Shown here one piece after another: positions 25,801 to 36,621 of a stretch of 64,000 nt of DNA. Source of the stretch: Aporrectodea caliginosa (taxonomy: Eukaryota > Annelida > Clitellata > Crassiclitellata > Lumbricidae); assembly GCA_020284085.1 (NCBI GenBank), contig JACEVL010000150.1, positions 1,138,116 to 1,202,115 on the forward strand, read 5' to 3'. Each line of letters begins with the position of its first letter. Position 1 is the first letter of the stretch. The notes under the pieces are model-generated. The model did no database searches and was not told the origin of the DNA. It worked only from the letters and a program-made list of their open reading frames with translations. A program made the translations under genes and the position numbers.

Positions 25801-27190
25801 TAGGTATTCATTCGACACAGGTTGCATTGTAAAGCTTCTCATTCATCTGCAAGTGCATTTTGGAAATAATTTCAGACTCTTTCAGATTGTTTCCCAGAGC
25901 GCTTTTTCATACTGATTTGACGATAACCGCAAACTTTTCTTTTACAACGGTGATACTCTTGCATTTTCTGTTCTAGGACCTTCATTCAAACATAATAAAA
26001 TTAATTTTAAAATCTCTCCTGGTTCCGCCTCTTTTGTTTATATATCTCGCCTCTCATTCCTAACATCATCCGCCGTAGCTATACCTCCTATATCTCCTTC
26101 TCCACTTCTCCACTTGTCCAACCTACATGTGTCTACAGATTTTAAGCGTTATCGACCTGCCCTACCAACTTTGTCTTCACTGAGCCCTCTGGGAATAACC
26201 TAATTGCGACGAATTAGCTTTTGGGGCCCTGAAGAAATCTGGAACTTACATGTATGAGTACGAATACCCTTCAGAATTATTTCCAGGTGTGTCTTTAAAA
26301 AAATAATCTATTGATCATTTTCAGAATGATCTTTAAAAATAATCTTATCTCTCCAGTCTGCACTTTCAATATTATCTCTCCTTCAAAAATAATTCCCGAT
26401 GTTATCCAGATTCCTGGCAATCTGACACTCTTTCTGCTTGCCTATCTGTCTTGCCTGTCTATCTGCTGGCCATCATTCTCTCCTTCTATTTTAAATCTCT
26501 CATTATTTCTCTTCTTTTTCCGTCTCTGTCTCCCTGTGTTTGTTTGTTTGTGTGTGTGTGTCTGTATGTCTGTCTCTCTGTCGCTCTCTCCTTTTCGTCC
26601 TTTCCTCCGATTCTTCTGCTTTGAGTATCAAGCACATTTTAATATGTTTAAAAAAAATTGTTTTAGAGATTTTAACAATAAATAGAAAATAAGCTTGCCT
26701 TTAGACTCCGAGCTTCTAAAACGTAGGCTAGTCCGCAACGCACAGCCGTTGACAAGGAGACAGCTTAACTGAGTTACTCGCGTCAACTATTGACGTGTGC
26801 TGTGGTTGGCGTCATGGGACGTCAGTGTCTTAGCGCTGGTAACAATGCTGAGGATGCAGCAAGCGAGCGGCTAAATGAACCGCCAGCTTCTGAATCTCCA
26901 GAGCGTCATCCATAAATTACGTGCGTTCTGAGAAGGGTTGAGATGACGACAGCTGTGCACGATGTCGGCTTATGAGGAGTGAATTGTAATTTTAATTTTA
27001 GCTTGTTCTTGTCATTGTAGCTCATGTGCACAGCGACGTTATTACCACATGATATGGTCAATCCAACAAGTGGTAATACTTGTCGATTTAACAATTTGCG
27101 TATATACACCTGTATAGCCTGGCTTAAGGTTAGTATTTTTTCAATAGCTGGTCAGAAGCTTACAGTTTTACTACGACAAATGAAAACCAT
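22860..27190. other. Intergenic, no gene recognised
   Basis: Small frames here (for example 23279-23545, 25065-25359 and 26311-26685) lack motifs and have mirror frames on the other strand. I see a CTGT/TG low-complexity patch at 24180-24380, decayed AGGTA-like repeats at 25745-25810 and a possible solo hAT-like end (CAGTGGTGCACAACG) at 23667 with no partner. Confidence 0.45.
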
Positions 27191-27543
27191 ACATAATTTT
27201 AAGCAGGGGCGGCGCTGGCCGGGGGGTCCAGGGGTCCGGACCCCCCCAGCTGTCGTTCAGACCATTTCTCCAATTCGTGTAAATCCGAAGAGATTTTTTT
27301 TGGTGGGGGGTGGGGGGTCTGGTTTCGCTGACAGCCTTGCAACTAATGTCATGACTTTGTAACTCTTTCCAATATATTAAATTAATATTATGATCATCAC
27401 TATTTATTAGGTCTACTCAAATTCTTTAAATTATATTTAACTTACTTACTAAACCTCTCTGCACTGCGTGCTTATGATTGGTACGTCATTGGTCCGTGTG
27501 TACAGTGTTGACTCTTAGTGAAAATAATAACAATAATAATTTT

Positions 27544-27810
27544 ATGGCATCATTAAATAGAAATCCGCTTACTGAACTGGTTGATGATATTGATTATGTA
27601 CTTCATTGTGGATCAAATCAGCCCAAAAGGATTAGTATTTAAAGCAACTCTGTTCTTGTTGCTGGACGCCTGAAAAGCTTGAAGTTTCAGGAATCTTGGT
27701 ACGACGGTCGACCATGGCTAGAGTACAGTCTTGCTGTTTCTACGCCGATTGTTCAAACCAAAAATCAATGGTATTTTATGCAACTTGTAAATTACTTTAC
27801 TGACAAGTAA
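27544..27810 (+). pseudogene. hAT transposase N-terminal relic with TTF-type zinc finger start
   Basis: The frame starts MASLNRNPLTELVDDIDYVL, has one in-frame TAA, then continues SLKFQESWYDGRPWLEYSLA and ends at a stop after FTDK. FQxxWYxxxPWLEYS is the opening signature of TTF-type zinc-finger (ZMYM1-like) hAT proteins. The cysteines that should follow, and the whole RNase-H/dimerisation region, are absent; tandem repeats occupy that space. Confidence 0.7.
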
Positions 27811-27880
27811 TGAAACGTTGCTAAACGTAGCTAAATTTGTCTTAAGCCCAAGAGGTTTTGCCACTATAAGAGAGACAAAA

Positions 27881-28892
27881 ACTTATAAGCAATAGTTAAA
27901 TATCTTTTAAACTTGTCGCGACACATATTGATGTTTGATGTTTTCTTCTGTTTCAATGTTTTAACTGGATGTTTACAAAATCAAATTAATTAAGATAAAA
28001 TAGTAATTACATGTTTGCAAATTTTTTGACCAAGTCAACGTAACAACTAACAAATCAAGTTCATTTTAAGCTATAAATGTTTAGTTCAGAGTGGCTAAAA
28101 TGAGCTCCATATGGCAACATTATACTCCAAAAACTTATAAGCAATAGTTAAATATCTTTTAAACTTGTCACGACACATATTGATGTTTGATGTTTTCTTC
28201 TGTTTCAATGTTTTAACTGGATGTTTACAAAATCAAATTAATTAAGATAAAATAGTAATTACATGTTTGCAAATTTTTTGACCAAGTCAACGTAACAACT
28301 AACAAATCAAGTTCATTTTTAAGCTATAAATGTTTAGTTCAGAGTGGCTAAAATGAGCTCCATATGTCAACATTATACTCCAAAAAACTTATAAGCAATA
28401 GTTAAATATCTTTTACACTTGTCACGACACATATTGATGTTTGATGTTTTCTTCTGTTTCAATGTTTTAACTGGATGTTTACAAAACCAAATTAATTAAG
28501 ATAAAATAGTAATTACATGTTTGCAAATTTTTTGACCAAGTCAACGTAACAACTAACAAATCAAGTTCATTTTTAAGCTATAAATGTTTAGTTCAGAGTG
28601 GCTAAAATGAGCTCCATATGTCAACATTATACTCCAAAAAACTTATAAGCAATAGTTAAATATCTTTTACACTTGTCACGACACATATTGATGTTTGATG
28701 TTTTCTTCTGTTTCAATGTTTTAACTGGATGTTTACAAAACCAAATTAATTAAGATAAAATAGTAATTACATGTTTGCAAATTTTTTGACCAAGTCAACG
28801 TAACAACTAACAAATCAAGTTCATTTTTAAGCTATAAATGTTTAGTTCAGAGTGGCTAAAATGAGCACCATATGGCAACATTATACTCCAAA
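27881..28892. repeat. Tandem repeat, four units of about 254 bp
   Basis: Units begin with ACTTATAAGCAATAGTTAAA at 27881, 28133, 28387 and 28641 (spacings 252, 254, 254). Units 3 and 4 share variants (CTTTTACACTTG, AAAACCAAATT) not found in units 1 and 2, so the array grew by duplication of neighbouring units. It lies wholly inside the hAT element. Confidence 0.97.
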
Positions 28893-29091
28893 AAGCGTTG
28901 GCGGCTGGGGCTCCGCCCCAGACCCCGCTGGGGGAGCTTACGACGCTCCCCAGACCCCCTAATCGTGGGCAGCTTCGCGCCTTCGGCGCTCGCAGTGCCT
29001 CGCACTCGGGCGCCTGCCACGCAGCTTGCAAGTTAATATCATCTTCGTGGACCCCCAGAACTAAAAACCCAGCGCCGCCCCTGATTTTAAG

Positions 29092-30036
29092 AGGAGGGGA
29101 ATCTGGTTCAGATTGGCGTCAAATTATTGGTACGCATTTCTTCGCCCATCTATTTGATCAGCTCGCTAATGCAGACCATCTGCGATGTAAGCTACATTTC
29201 TTTCATCATTTCAATCCTGCCATTGTACTTGCTTGTTTAAACTATCTTCCGCTGGCCTGCACTTCTCCTTACATTGCTTCCATACATTTCGTTCCTGCTT
29301 ATTGTACTTGGCGAGTTTAAACTATATACCACTGGCCTGTGTTTTCCCATTTATTTCGATTTTTATCTATTTTACTCATGCCTTTCCTACACTTGTTCAC
29401 ACTATCTGAAACCGAATATAATTTCCCCCTTTCATTTTGCATCTACACACAGGTGCTTCTTCCACTGTAGCGGACTATGTAGTATGTAGGCCTTGTAATA
29501 TATGTAATGCATCAATACACTTAATATAGCGCCTTTTGTGCCTTATAAAAGTGCTCATAATGATACAAACCCGAAATCAAACCTACCGAGAAGACGAGAA
29601 GGGAGACCACTGAAAATCTCCCCTCAGCAAGAGACCAAAATGCGGAACTTTCCACGGATTTCTCCCTTCGCCTCTAGTATTTACTACACTCGCCCAACCC
29701 ACGAAGAAACTCCACCCCAGGTGATAGTTAATATATCGGACACTGGATACAGGAACAGGCCTATAGACTTCGGGGAAGAACGGAGAAACTGCCAACGGAA
29801 CAATTAGACTGACTATACAAAGGAAAGCAAGAACTGAAGAGAAAACTGCAGTAACGAAGAGACACCTTCCAGCAGTTTCGCAGAATCACTCTGCCACGAC
29901 GTATTCGATCGAGTAGACTATAGCCTATAAAGTTAAAAATTCCTCATAAATAACACTGATAGACTCTACTATCCATAACTCATGCGTCACACAACTCTCT
30001 GATAACTACACCGAAACCCTTATCCTTAATAAAGGC
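29092..30036. other. No gene recognised; possible SINE 3'-domain fragment at 29518
   Basis: CTTAATATAGCGCCTTTTGTGCC near 29520 resembles the AGCGCC half of the SINE domain. Frames at 28898-29320 and 29538-29807 overlap this repeat or the hAT end and have no recognisable protein motif. Confidence 0.45.
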
Positions 30037-30044
30037 CTTAATTT

Positions 30045-30621
30045 CAGTGTGATTCTCCTTACAGATTTGATTTTAGTTATAGTTACAGTTATAGTTAATG
30101 CTTTTTTATTTTAGTTATAGTTATAGCTATAGTTAGTATTATTTTTTAGTTATAGTTATAGTTATAGTTAATGGATTTTTATTTTAGTTAATTTTAGTTA
30201 CTATACTTAGTTACAATAATTAGGGGGATTTAGGGCTATAAGCAAAATTGTGCATATTAACACGCTGTTTCACAATTTGCTCAGATCTATCATCTATGAA
30301 AGCTTTTGAAGCATGGATACGTTCAGTTTCATGTATGCACGAGTTTCCACAGTAACTGACAAATTGCATAATAAAAATAACGCATTTTCGTTCTCATTTA
30401 TGTCGAATCGTCCATATTGCACTTCCTATTTTTTATTTTTTTTATTAACGAAAATAAGGATGAATTTTCGTTATTGTTATTTTCGTTATAGTTATAGTTA
30501 GGCCTATAGTTAATGATATTTTTTAGTTATAGACTTATAGTTATAGTTATCGTTAACGAAATCATTTTATTTTCGTTAACGAACATTTTCGTTATCGTTA
30601 TCGTTAACGAGAATCACACTG
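30045..30621. mobile_element. hAT-type MITE rich in GTTATA and CGTTAACG
   Basis: The ends are CAGTGTGATTCTC and GAGAATCACACTG, exact inverted repeats. The flanks are an exact 8-bp duplication CTTAATTT (30037-30044 and 30622-30629). The interior carries GTTATA hexamer runs near both ends and palindromic CGTTAACG clusters near the right end. There is no transposase. A truncated relative lies at 36340-36533. Confidence 0.95.
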
Positions 30622-30629
30622 CTTAATTT

Positions 30630-31560
30630 TATCTATAGTCTACACCGTACACGCTCCTAAATGAATTCCACTAGCGAAAATATAGCTAATAGTAATATAG
30701 ACAAACTCATTTGTATACGATGTTTTCGTCCAGCACAATAATAATAATGACAGGGCCTACTGTATAATACTACAAATTGTTAAACTGTTAGAAACACAGT
30801 ACCGGTACTGTAAAGCGGACTGCAGTGTCCGTCTTGGGGTCGGGGTCGGATTAACAGTTTGGTTCCAAAATTGTATATATCAGGCCCCAAATTTTTTCAA
30901 CCGAAAGTGTTGACAAAATTTAAATTATCGAATTGATAATATTGGATATTTATTAATTTAAAACTTCTTTCATAATAGAAAAACTTAAACCTAAAACTAT
31001 CATTTTAAATAACATAATTATAATTAATAAATAATACAAGACTGTTCTCAAACAACCCACATTTTAAATGGTATTTAGGCATACTACTATAGAACAACGG
31101 GCAACACAGCTTCTACTGCAAGAAATACCACCAACACTAATAACACGATAGACCACCAAATCGCGTGTCCCAGAGACAATTAACAGATGCCTCTGAAGCA
31201 AACTGCGAAGTTTAGTATGATATATTCCAATTTTATGATCTGTTTTGACCCTCCATCTCAATCTTAAGAACCAAGTGAGCCGCAATGTTACGTGTGAGGT
31301 TCGACCGAACGCGTTTCTGCCTCATTTGGCGCCAGTTTCAGTTCAATTTTCACGTCTAAAGTCGTTCATGCGCGCATGACGAAAACGTATTGCGAAGAAA
31401 TTATCTTTAACCGAATTGATTTATGAGTTTTTAAGGAGCGGGGAAAGGCCGTCAAGCAGGAGCCTATTGACGAGGAAAAATTTAATATCAGTGGAGATTA
31501 AGCCGAGCTATTGACAGATGAGTTTTCCCTACACTTTATAATGGTACCCAGACAGATCGG
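30630..31560. other. No feature recognised
   Basis: AT-rich non-coding DNA. One 73-codon minus frame (31064-31285) has no recognisable motif. Confidence 0.5.
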
Positions 31561-31569
31561 ACTGTGCCA

Positions 31570-31663
31570 GCAGCACACACACTCACACACACACAAACAA
31601 ACACACACACACATACACACACACACACATACACACACACACACATATATATATAGAGAGAGC

Positions 31664-31699
<36 letters not shown>

Positions 31700-31747
31700 G
31701 ACAGACAGATACAGAGACAGAGACAGAGGCACACAGAGAGAGACACA
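31570..31747. repeat. Compound (CA)n and (GA)n/(GACA)n microsatellite
   Basis: CA-rich half at 31574-31645, then a short ATATAT and a GA/GACA half to 31747. The Cys/Val and Ser/Leu frames over it are artefacts. Confidence 0.95.
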
Positions 31748-31759
31748 TACACAGAGATT

Positions 31760-32189
31760 TTCACACGTTAACACGTTAATATCAAATCTATTGAGTGTAT
31801 ATAACGGCTTTTATATTTCTAGATTTCTCTGCGTTAGCGTAAATTAGACCTCTGACTTTATCCCCAAACAATAATGAAGTGTAGATGTTTCTCTATCGAG
31901 CCACTGCTATCCGATTACTATTGCATGTGTTATTGAGCCAACTGTAACAGACCGGTATTAAACTAATATTATATTCTACTAAACTTAAACTGGTATTAAG
32001 CTACGAAATTACTCTAGTAGGCCTACTAGTTATTGTATCTAAATTATTACCAATATCATACTATAATTACATAGCTAAAATAAACTTATAACCTACACAC
32101 CCTTCTACTAAAACACTAATGCAGCTGTACTGAATCATCAGTCCATTACATTAGGGCTTACTACTCAGCAACATCTATCACGCAGCCTG
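31760..32189. other. No feature recognised
   Basis: AT-rich DNA up to the left flank of the 917-bp hAT element. Nothing is seen. Confidence 0.5.
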
Positions 32190-33106
32190 CAGGGCTTCTC
32201 ATTTAAGGCGATCGATCGATCGATCTCCTTGGTCGATCGCCTAGCAAAGGTCGGTGGATCGATAAATCGATCGCGCAAATCGAGCGCGATCGATTTACTC
32301 CAAGAGGAAATGGAGCCATTATTTTATTTACCTAATTTACATTACTTTAATTTTTGCTTACTTGCGGCGGCGGTGAATGCGTTCGGAACGCAGCGTTTCG
32401 TGACCTAATGACTGCTGAGTGATCGTTCCAATTTCGTACAGTATGATTGGTCATAACAACACGGTGGACACCTCCCGCGTAACGTCATTTTGTAAGTTCG
32501 TAGCGTAACTAATTTCTGAAATTATTGAAAGCAACAATGGCGGCGACGGTGCCGAAGTGGAATAATAATGTACTGTACAGTTTAGCACGCTTCTGTCATG
32601 GAAATTAGGTGACTCGTTCGATGTGGATGTCGTCGAGATAGCCAAGTAGGCAGTAGGCAGTAGGCTATACGCAGTAGCATGTTAAAACTTATTACAACTA
32701 TGATTGATGTGGGACGGATAACAAGCAACGGCGCTCGTTTTCGGTTGCTGGCCCTAGGACTGGGATGAGTTCCCTGTTGCGCTACGCCTAGTGAATAGAG
32801 TTCACACGGTCAAACCATTATTCTTTAATAACTTAACGACTGTCTTATTTAGCCGTGGCTGGCCTAGGAGCGCTTCTGAGTCGATCACCTTGAAAGGGCG
32901 CAATAAGAAAACTAATTAATAATGCTATAGTAACTGAACTGAGATAGGCCTACTAAATTAGTACTATATAATATGCAGCTTTACGAATACGATAAACAAA
33001 ATACGCTGTACACAAAAGCACTCGAGGTCGATCGCGCACCGATCGCCTACGCAATTCAGCGCGATCGATTTTCAGATCGCCTTCTATTTTCAAATGAGAA
33101 GCTCTG
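32190..33106. mobile_element. Non-autonomous hAT element, 917 bp, copy 1
   Basis: The termini are CAGGGCTTCTCATTT and AAATGAGAAGCTCTG. GATCGATC/TCGATCGC motifs cluster within about 110 bp of each end. Read side by side, I found no difference from the copy at 37268-38184, and both are 917 bp. The flanks share GCAGCCT but are offset by one base relative to a clean 8-bp duplication, suggesting a one-base slip at this insertion. A 64-codon frame is also identical in both copies but has no known domain. An ACAATGGCGGCGACGG sequence at about 32534 starts a 23-codon frame. Confidence 0.95.
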
Positions 33107-35402
33107 CGCAGCCTACCATACTGCTATTTCTCTACTACTCGACGACACTAGTAATGTAGTGTTACATTGCTACTGGCATGCTACTATTGTTATTCTCATC
33201 CTACCTCTGTTACTGCAACTAAACAGCCTAACAATTTCAATAATGATACTATGATTGATAATAATGCTATAATTATATATCGCTGAATGTACGCCTGTAA
33301 TAAATTAACAACTGTAGCAAAAGGAAGACCTGGGCTGATTAATTATTAGACTAATTAATTTCTCGAATTCGCGTGATAACCTTTCGTCTAAATCTATGTA
33401 TCTGCTGTCGCAGTTTGTCGTTGTTGTCGCTGGTATTGACTTCCAAGGGTTGGTCTTCTTGGCGTATGGTTAGCTCTTCGTCACATTTGTTGTCCTTGCA
33501 TGGGGGAGTTCGGTATGAGGCGGACCGGAGACTTATTTCCTGGACCATCCGAATAGTTGTTCGGCACAAACCAGTGCCGACTGTTGATGACCAGTTTTCA
33601 CGGGATAAGATGCACGCTATGGTGTGTTGCAGAGTTGGGTGGCGTGTGAATTGGGTTGAGGTGGGCGTCAGATACGTCATTACGCATCGGTCAGATGTCC
33701 TGTTCTATAGGGATTACGAATTCACACCACGCATTCTTCTGCTTACTTGACTAAGCATTATAGATTGCAACGACCTTACCTAAGGCATGACATTGTAAGG
33801 CAAGCAGTTGTGACGTAATGTACGGTAAAGAGATAGAACTTCAAATTTCAAATTTTCTATACGCGAATCGACCCGTCGCAGGACAATTCAAACACGGCTT
33901 TTGTCCGGTGTTAAAGCCACGAAATTTCGGGCCTATGGGTCAATGGTTTCTCGACAGAAGTATCCAGGTAACGCACATAACGTCAAGTGCGGCAGAGGTA
34001 CTGCAACAGTGAATCAGGGTGGCAGAAAAGGATCTGACAACATGATTCTAACACAGTGGCAGATACTCTGAAAAATGACACTCAGATTCTGAGGCACTCG
34101 TTGACAAAGTGGCACAATGGCAGAGTCTCATGTCCATCTCAGACCCCCACCCCATGCAGTCATTGACAGAATGGCACATATAGGCTACTATGACGAAATA
34201 CCGCCGAAATCGCTTTTCTATGACCAGTAAATAACTGCTCAGCTGCAAAGGAAATTACCCGGCACGTCCGAAACGATGGAAACCATCTAAAATGGAAGAG
34301 CGCTTTGGCTTTGCGCTGTCAGGGTCTTAAGCCTCCAATTCAGCAGGTGATCGAAATTAGCAAGATACTCTAACTATAGGACTGCATCTGAGATTGTTTC
34401 CGTGGCCCGTAGCTAAAGTGAACAAGAGAAATTCCCTAAACGGGTCATTTTGCCGAACTAGCGCAGAGGGTGAATGTCAGATTTCATCTCTAGACTTTGA
34501 TACGCTAGAAAAACAATTTTGTGACAAGAAGTTATCAGACTGTCATGTTACATGTCTGCCTACATTAAAGCCTATGAATAGTCTATAAGGGCTTAGAAGG
34601 CTAGAATAAATATATATATATATATATACATATATATGGATATTATAGGGCCTACCCAAGTCTGTATACGTTGTGGTTTATTGTATTTTTATGTGCATGC
34701 AAATACGGGCCTAATGCATGCCTATGTATGGTTGTATGTAGGCCTATGCCTATGTTTGCTTAAGTAGATGTATACGCGCTAACTAGGACTGCATTAATAA
34801 ATCTGTGTATTTCTCCGCGACTTTCATAACAACAACACGCAACAGTATAATAAATATAGCCTAAATAAGACACAGCATGTAGGCCTATACATGCATGTAA
34901 GCTTGATTTTATATATAGGCCTATATATATATATATAATTATATAAAATCATACGTATGTATGAATATATTTATGCGCGAGCGTGTATATGCAAACATAA
35001 GCCTACACCTGAACCTGTAGGCTATAGGCCTACCCACAATTATCCCGACAGGTACCCATTCGCCCATCCGTCTTTGGGTTAATTGCGCGCCAATCGATAT
35101 CATTTTCTGCAGAGTTCGCTAGAAACGCTAGAACACGACAGTTGGCGTGTTTGCAACTTGGACTCAACTCTACGGAAGTTACAGAACTGCCGATAGAATC
35201 CGATAGGCCTATATATGACTAAGCCATTCCGTTTAGAAAGAAATTTGAGTGGAAGAATGCTCGCCACGCAACACAGTGCAGGGTTTCTTTCTATAGGCTC
35301 TTTCTATCAATGTGACGCGCAGACTTCTTTTTATGTAGGCTAGGATTGTAGGTGAGTGGCGATACTTGAGATGATCGAGTCCACGTTGGTAGGCTAGGCC
35401 CC
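33107..35402. other. No confident gene; AGGCCTAT-rich region
   Basis: A 109-codon minus frame (33351-33680) and an overlapping 125-codon plus frame share the same DNA. Neither has a recognised domain, although the region is less AT-rich than its surroundings. From about 34600 to 35050 there are many TAGGCCTA palindromes and TATATA runs. Confidence 0.4.
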
Positions 35403-36020
35403 TACTTGTCGGTTAATTCACCCCATTTCATTTTTCCAATGGTAATGACTTCCCCACGTGAAATTAATTCACCCCATTCAACTGGTGTCGAAAACACAGC
35501 ACGATATACGCAATTAGGAAAATATTCAGATCTTGCGATTCATTCTTAAAGTCAGTCACTGTTTTTTTCCATCAGTAGCAAAGCCGGCAAGCTTATAGAA
35601 TCGGGGACTCAAATAGATAATGCGTAAGTTTACGCCAACAATTCGCCTTATAAACGGCATATTTCATCCCGTGTATATTCCAGGTCAACCAATGACAGTT
35701 TGGTAATTAGAAAACATGGACGACACTAGGCTAACCCTAACCCTGATCCTAACCGAACCTCACGACGCGTAACAACGCCGCATCAGTTGAACCTAACCGA
35801 CATAGGCCTAGATTATAGAACTTTACGTTGTGAGGGGTCGGTTAGGGTCAGGTTAGGGTTGGTGTCGTCATTAGAAGACAGGTAAAGGCTACGACATACT
35901 GCGTCTTATGAATCAGTTACAAAATGGATGGACTTGTACGGATATCACGTCAGCACTAGGACGGTGTTGAACAGGCAAGGTAGACGAGAAAATGAAATGG
36001 GGTGAATTAACCGACAAGTA
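35403..36020. mobile_element. TIR element (MITE) with perfect inverted ends, TA target
   Basis: CTTGTCGGTTAATTCACCCC opens the element, and its reverse complement closes it at 36020. The inverted match continues through CATTTCATTTT for about 32 bp. TA flanks both ends, which suits a Tc1/mariner-type target. The interior carries a telomere-like palindromic module (35719-35872). There is no transposase. Confidence 0.85.
35719..35872. repeat. Internal palindrome with CTAACCCTAACCC / GGGTTAGGG arms
   Basis: The left arm has GACGACACTAGG, CTAACCCTAACCCTGATCC and AACCTCACGACGCG. The right arm has GTGAGGGGTCGG, TTAGGGTCAGGTTAGGGTTG and GTGTCGTC, so the two are inverted copies. The same module (CACGACAC, CTAACCCTGACCCTAACCG, CCTCACGACGCGTAAC) sits inside another MITE at 49923-50123. 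Confidence 0.8.
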
Positions 36021-36339
36021 CCGTCGTGTTTTTACATCAACACCAACGATGATACACACACTTTTCTTGCGACTGATTCGTGCTTGAAATGACAGCACTC
36101 CCAATTCCCACGATTGCGGCCGCTCAAGATCTTTAGACATTTTGACTACAAGATCACTGTGACAACTCATTTTGCGAATTTGCATTAGTCAACTTTGGTC
36201 GAAATCGCTATGGAAACGTTTACAAAATAATTTTTTAAATCATATATGCGCCACTAGTAGCTACTGGGGCAATTCACAAATCCCGGGCGAATATAGAATA
36301 GGCGTATTAGGCCTAGTTAAAGCACATTTTCAAGTTCTC

Positions 36340-36533
36340 ATGTCTGTCAATAATTTTTTTATTGCACTTTTTATTTTCATTTTTTGCAACGAAAATAACA
36401 ATGAATTTTCGTTAGTGTTATTTTCGTTAGGGCTATAGTAAATTATTTTTTTTAGCTAGAGTTACAGTTATCGTTAAAGAAATAATTTTATTTTTATTGA
36501 CGAACACTTTCGTTACCGTTATCGTTAACGAGA
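36340..36533. mobile_element. Truncated hAT MITE, relative of 30045-30621
   Basis: AACGAAAATAACAATGAATTTTCG, CGTTATCGTTAACGA and GAGAATCACACCG match the right third of the element at 30045. The left end is missing. Confidence 0.75.
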
Positions 36534-36574
36534 ATCACACCGTATAGCCTACTAGTGAATATACACACTGTATT

Positions 36575-36621
36575 TTATTGACGGATTTCTAAAGCGCCTC
36601 TCACAGTACAAACTAATCAGA
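36575..36621. repeat. SINE 3' domain, left half (interrupted; right half about 38549-38600)
   Basis: GGATTTCTAAAGCGCCTCTC followed by AACTAATCAGAG stops at 36621. AGAGGTGCTTGCAGTG resumes at about 38551. Joined in order, these give the AGCGCC...CAGAGGNGCT layout of the SINE 3' domain seen elsewhere, so this is the target into which the DNA element 36622-38548 inserted. Confidence 0.6.

Larger units (their letters stand above)
27204..29083 (+). mobile_element. hAT transposon (TTF-zinc-finger lineage), gutted and filled with a tandem repeat
   Basis: The termini CAGGGGCGGCGCTGG and CCAGCGCCGCCCCTG are perfect 15-bp inverted repeats. They are flanked by an exact 8-bp duplication ATTTTAAG (27196-27203 and 29084-29091), diagnostic of hAT. 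Inside are a transposase relic (27544-27810), four tandem 254-bp units (27881-28892) and a GC-rich 3' subterminal region (28893-29083) with CTCCGCCCCAGACCCC and CTCGCAGTGCCTCGCACTCG. The 5' subterminal region has a C/G-rich block mirroring the right end. Confidence 0.95.

Noticed and set aside
33351..33750. Overlapping 109- and 125-codon frames
   Set aside because: Both strands are open over the same DNA and neither resembles a known family; kept only as a note in the intergenic entry.
35719..35872. Interstitial telomere or chromosome-fusion point
   Set aside because: The CCCTAA-like units are few, interrupted, arranged as a palindrome and lie inside a MITE; the same module occurs in another MITE, so a fusion is not needed.
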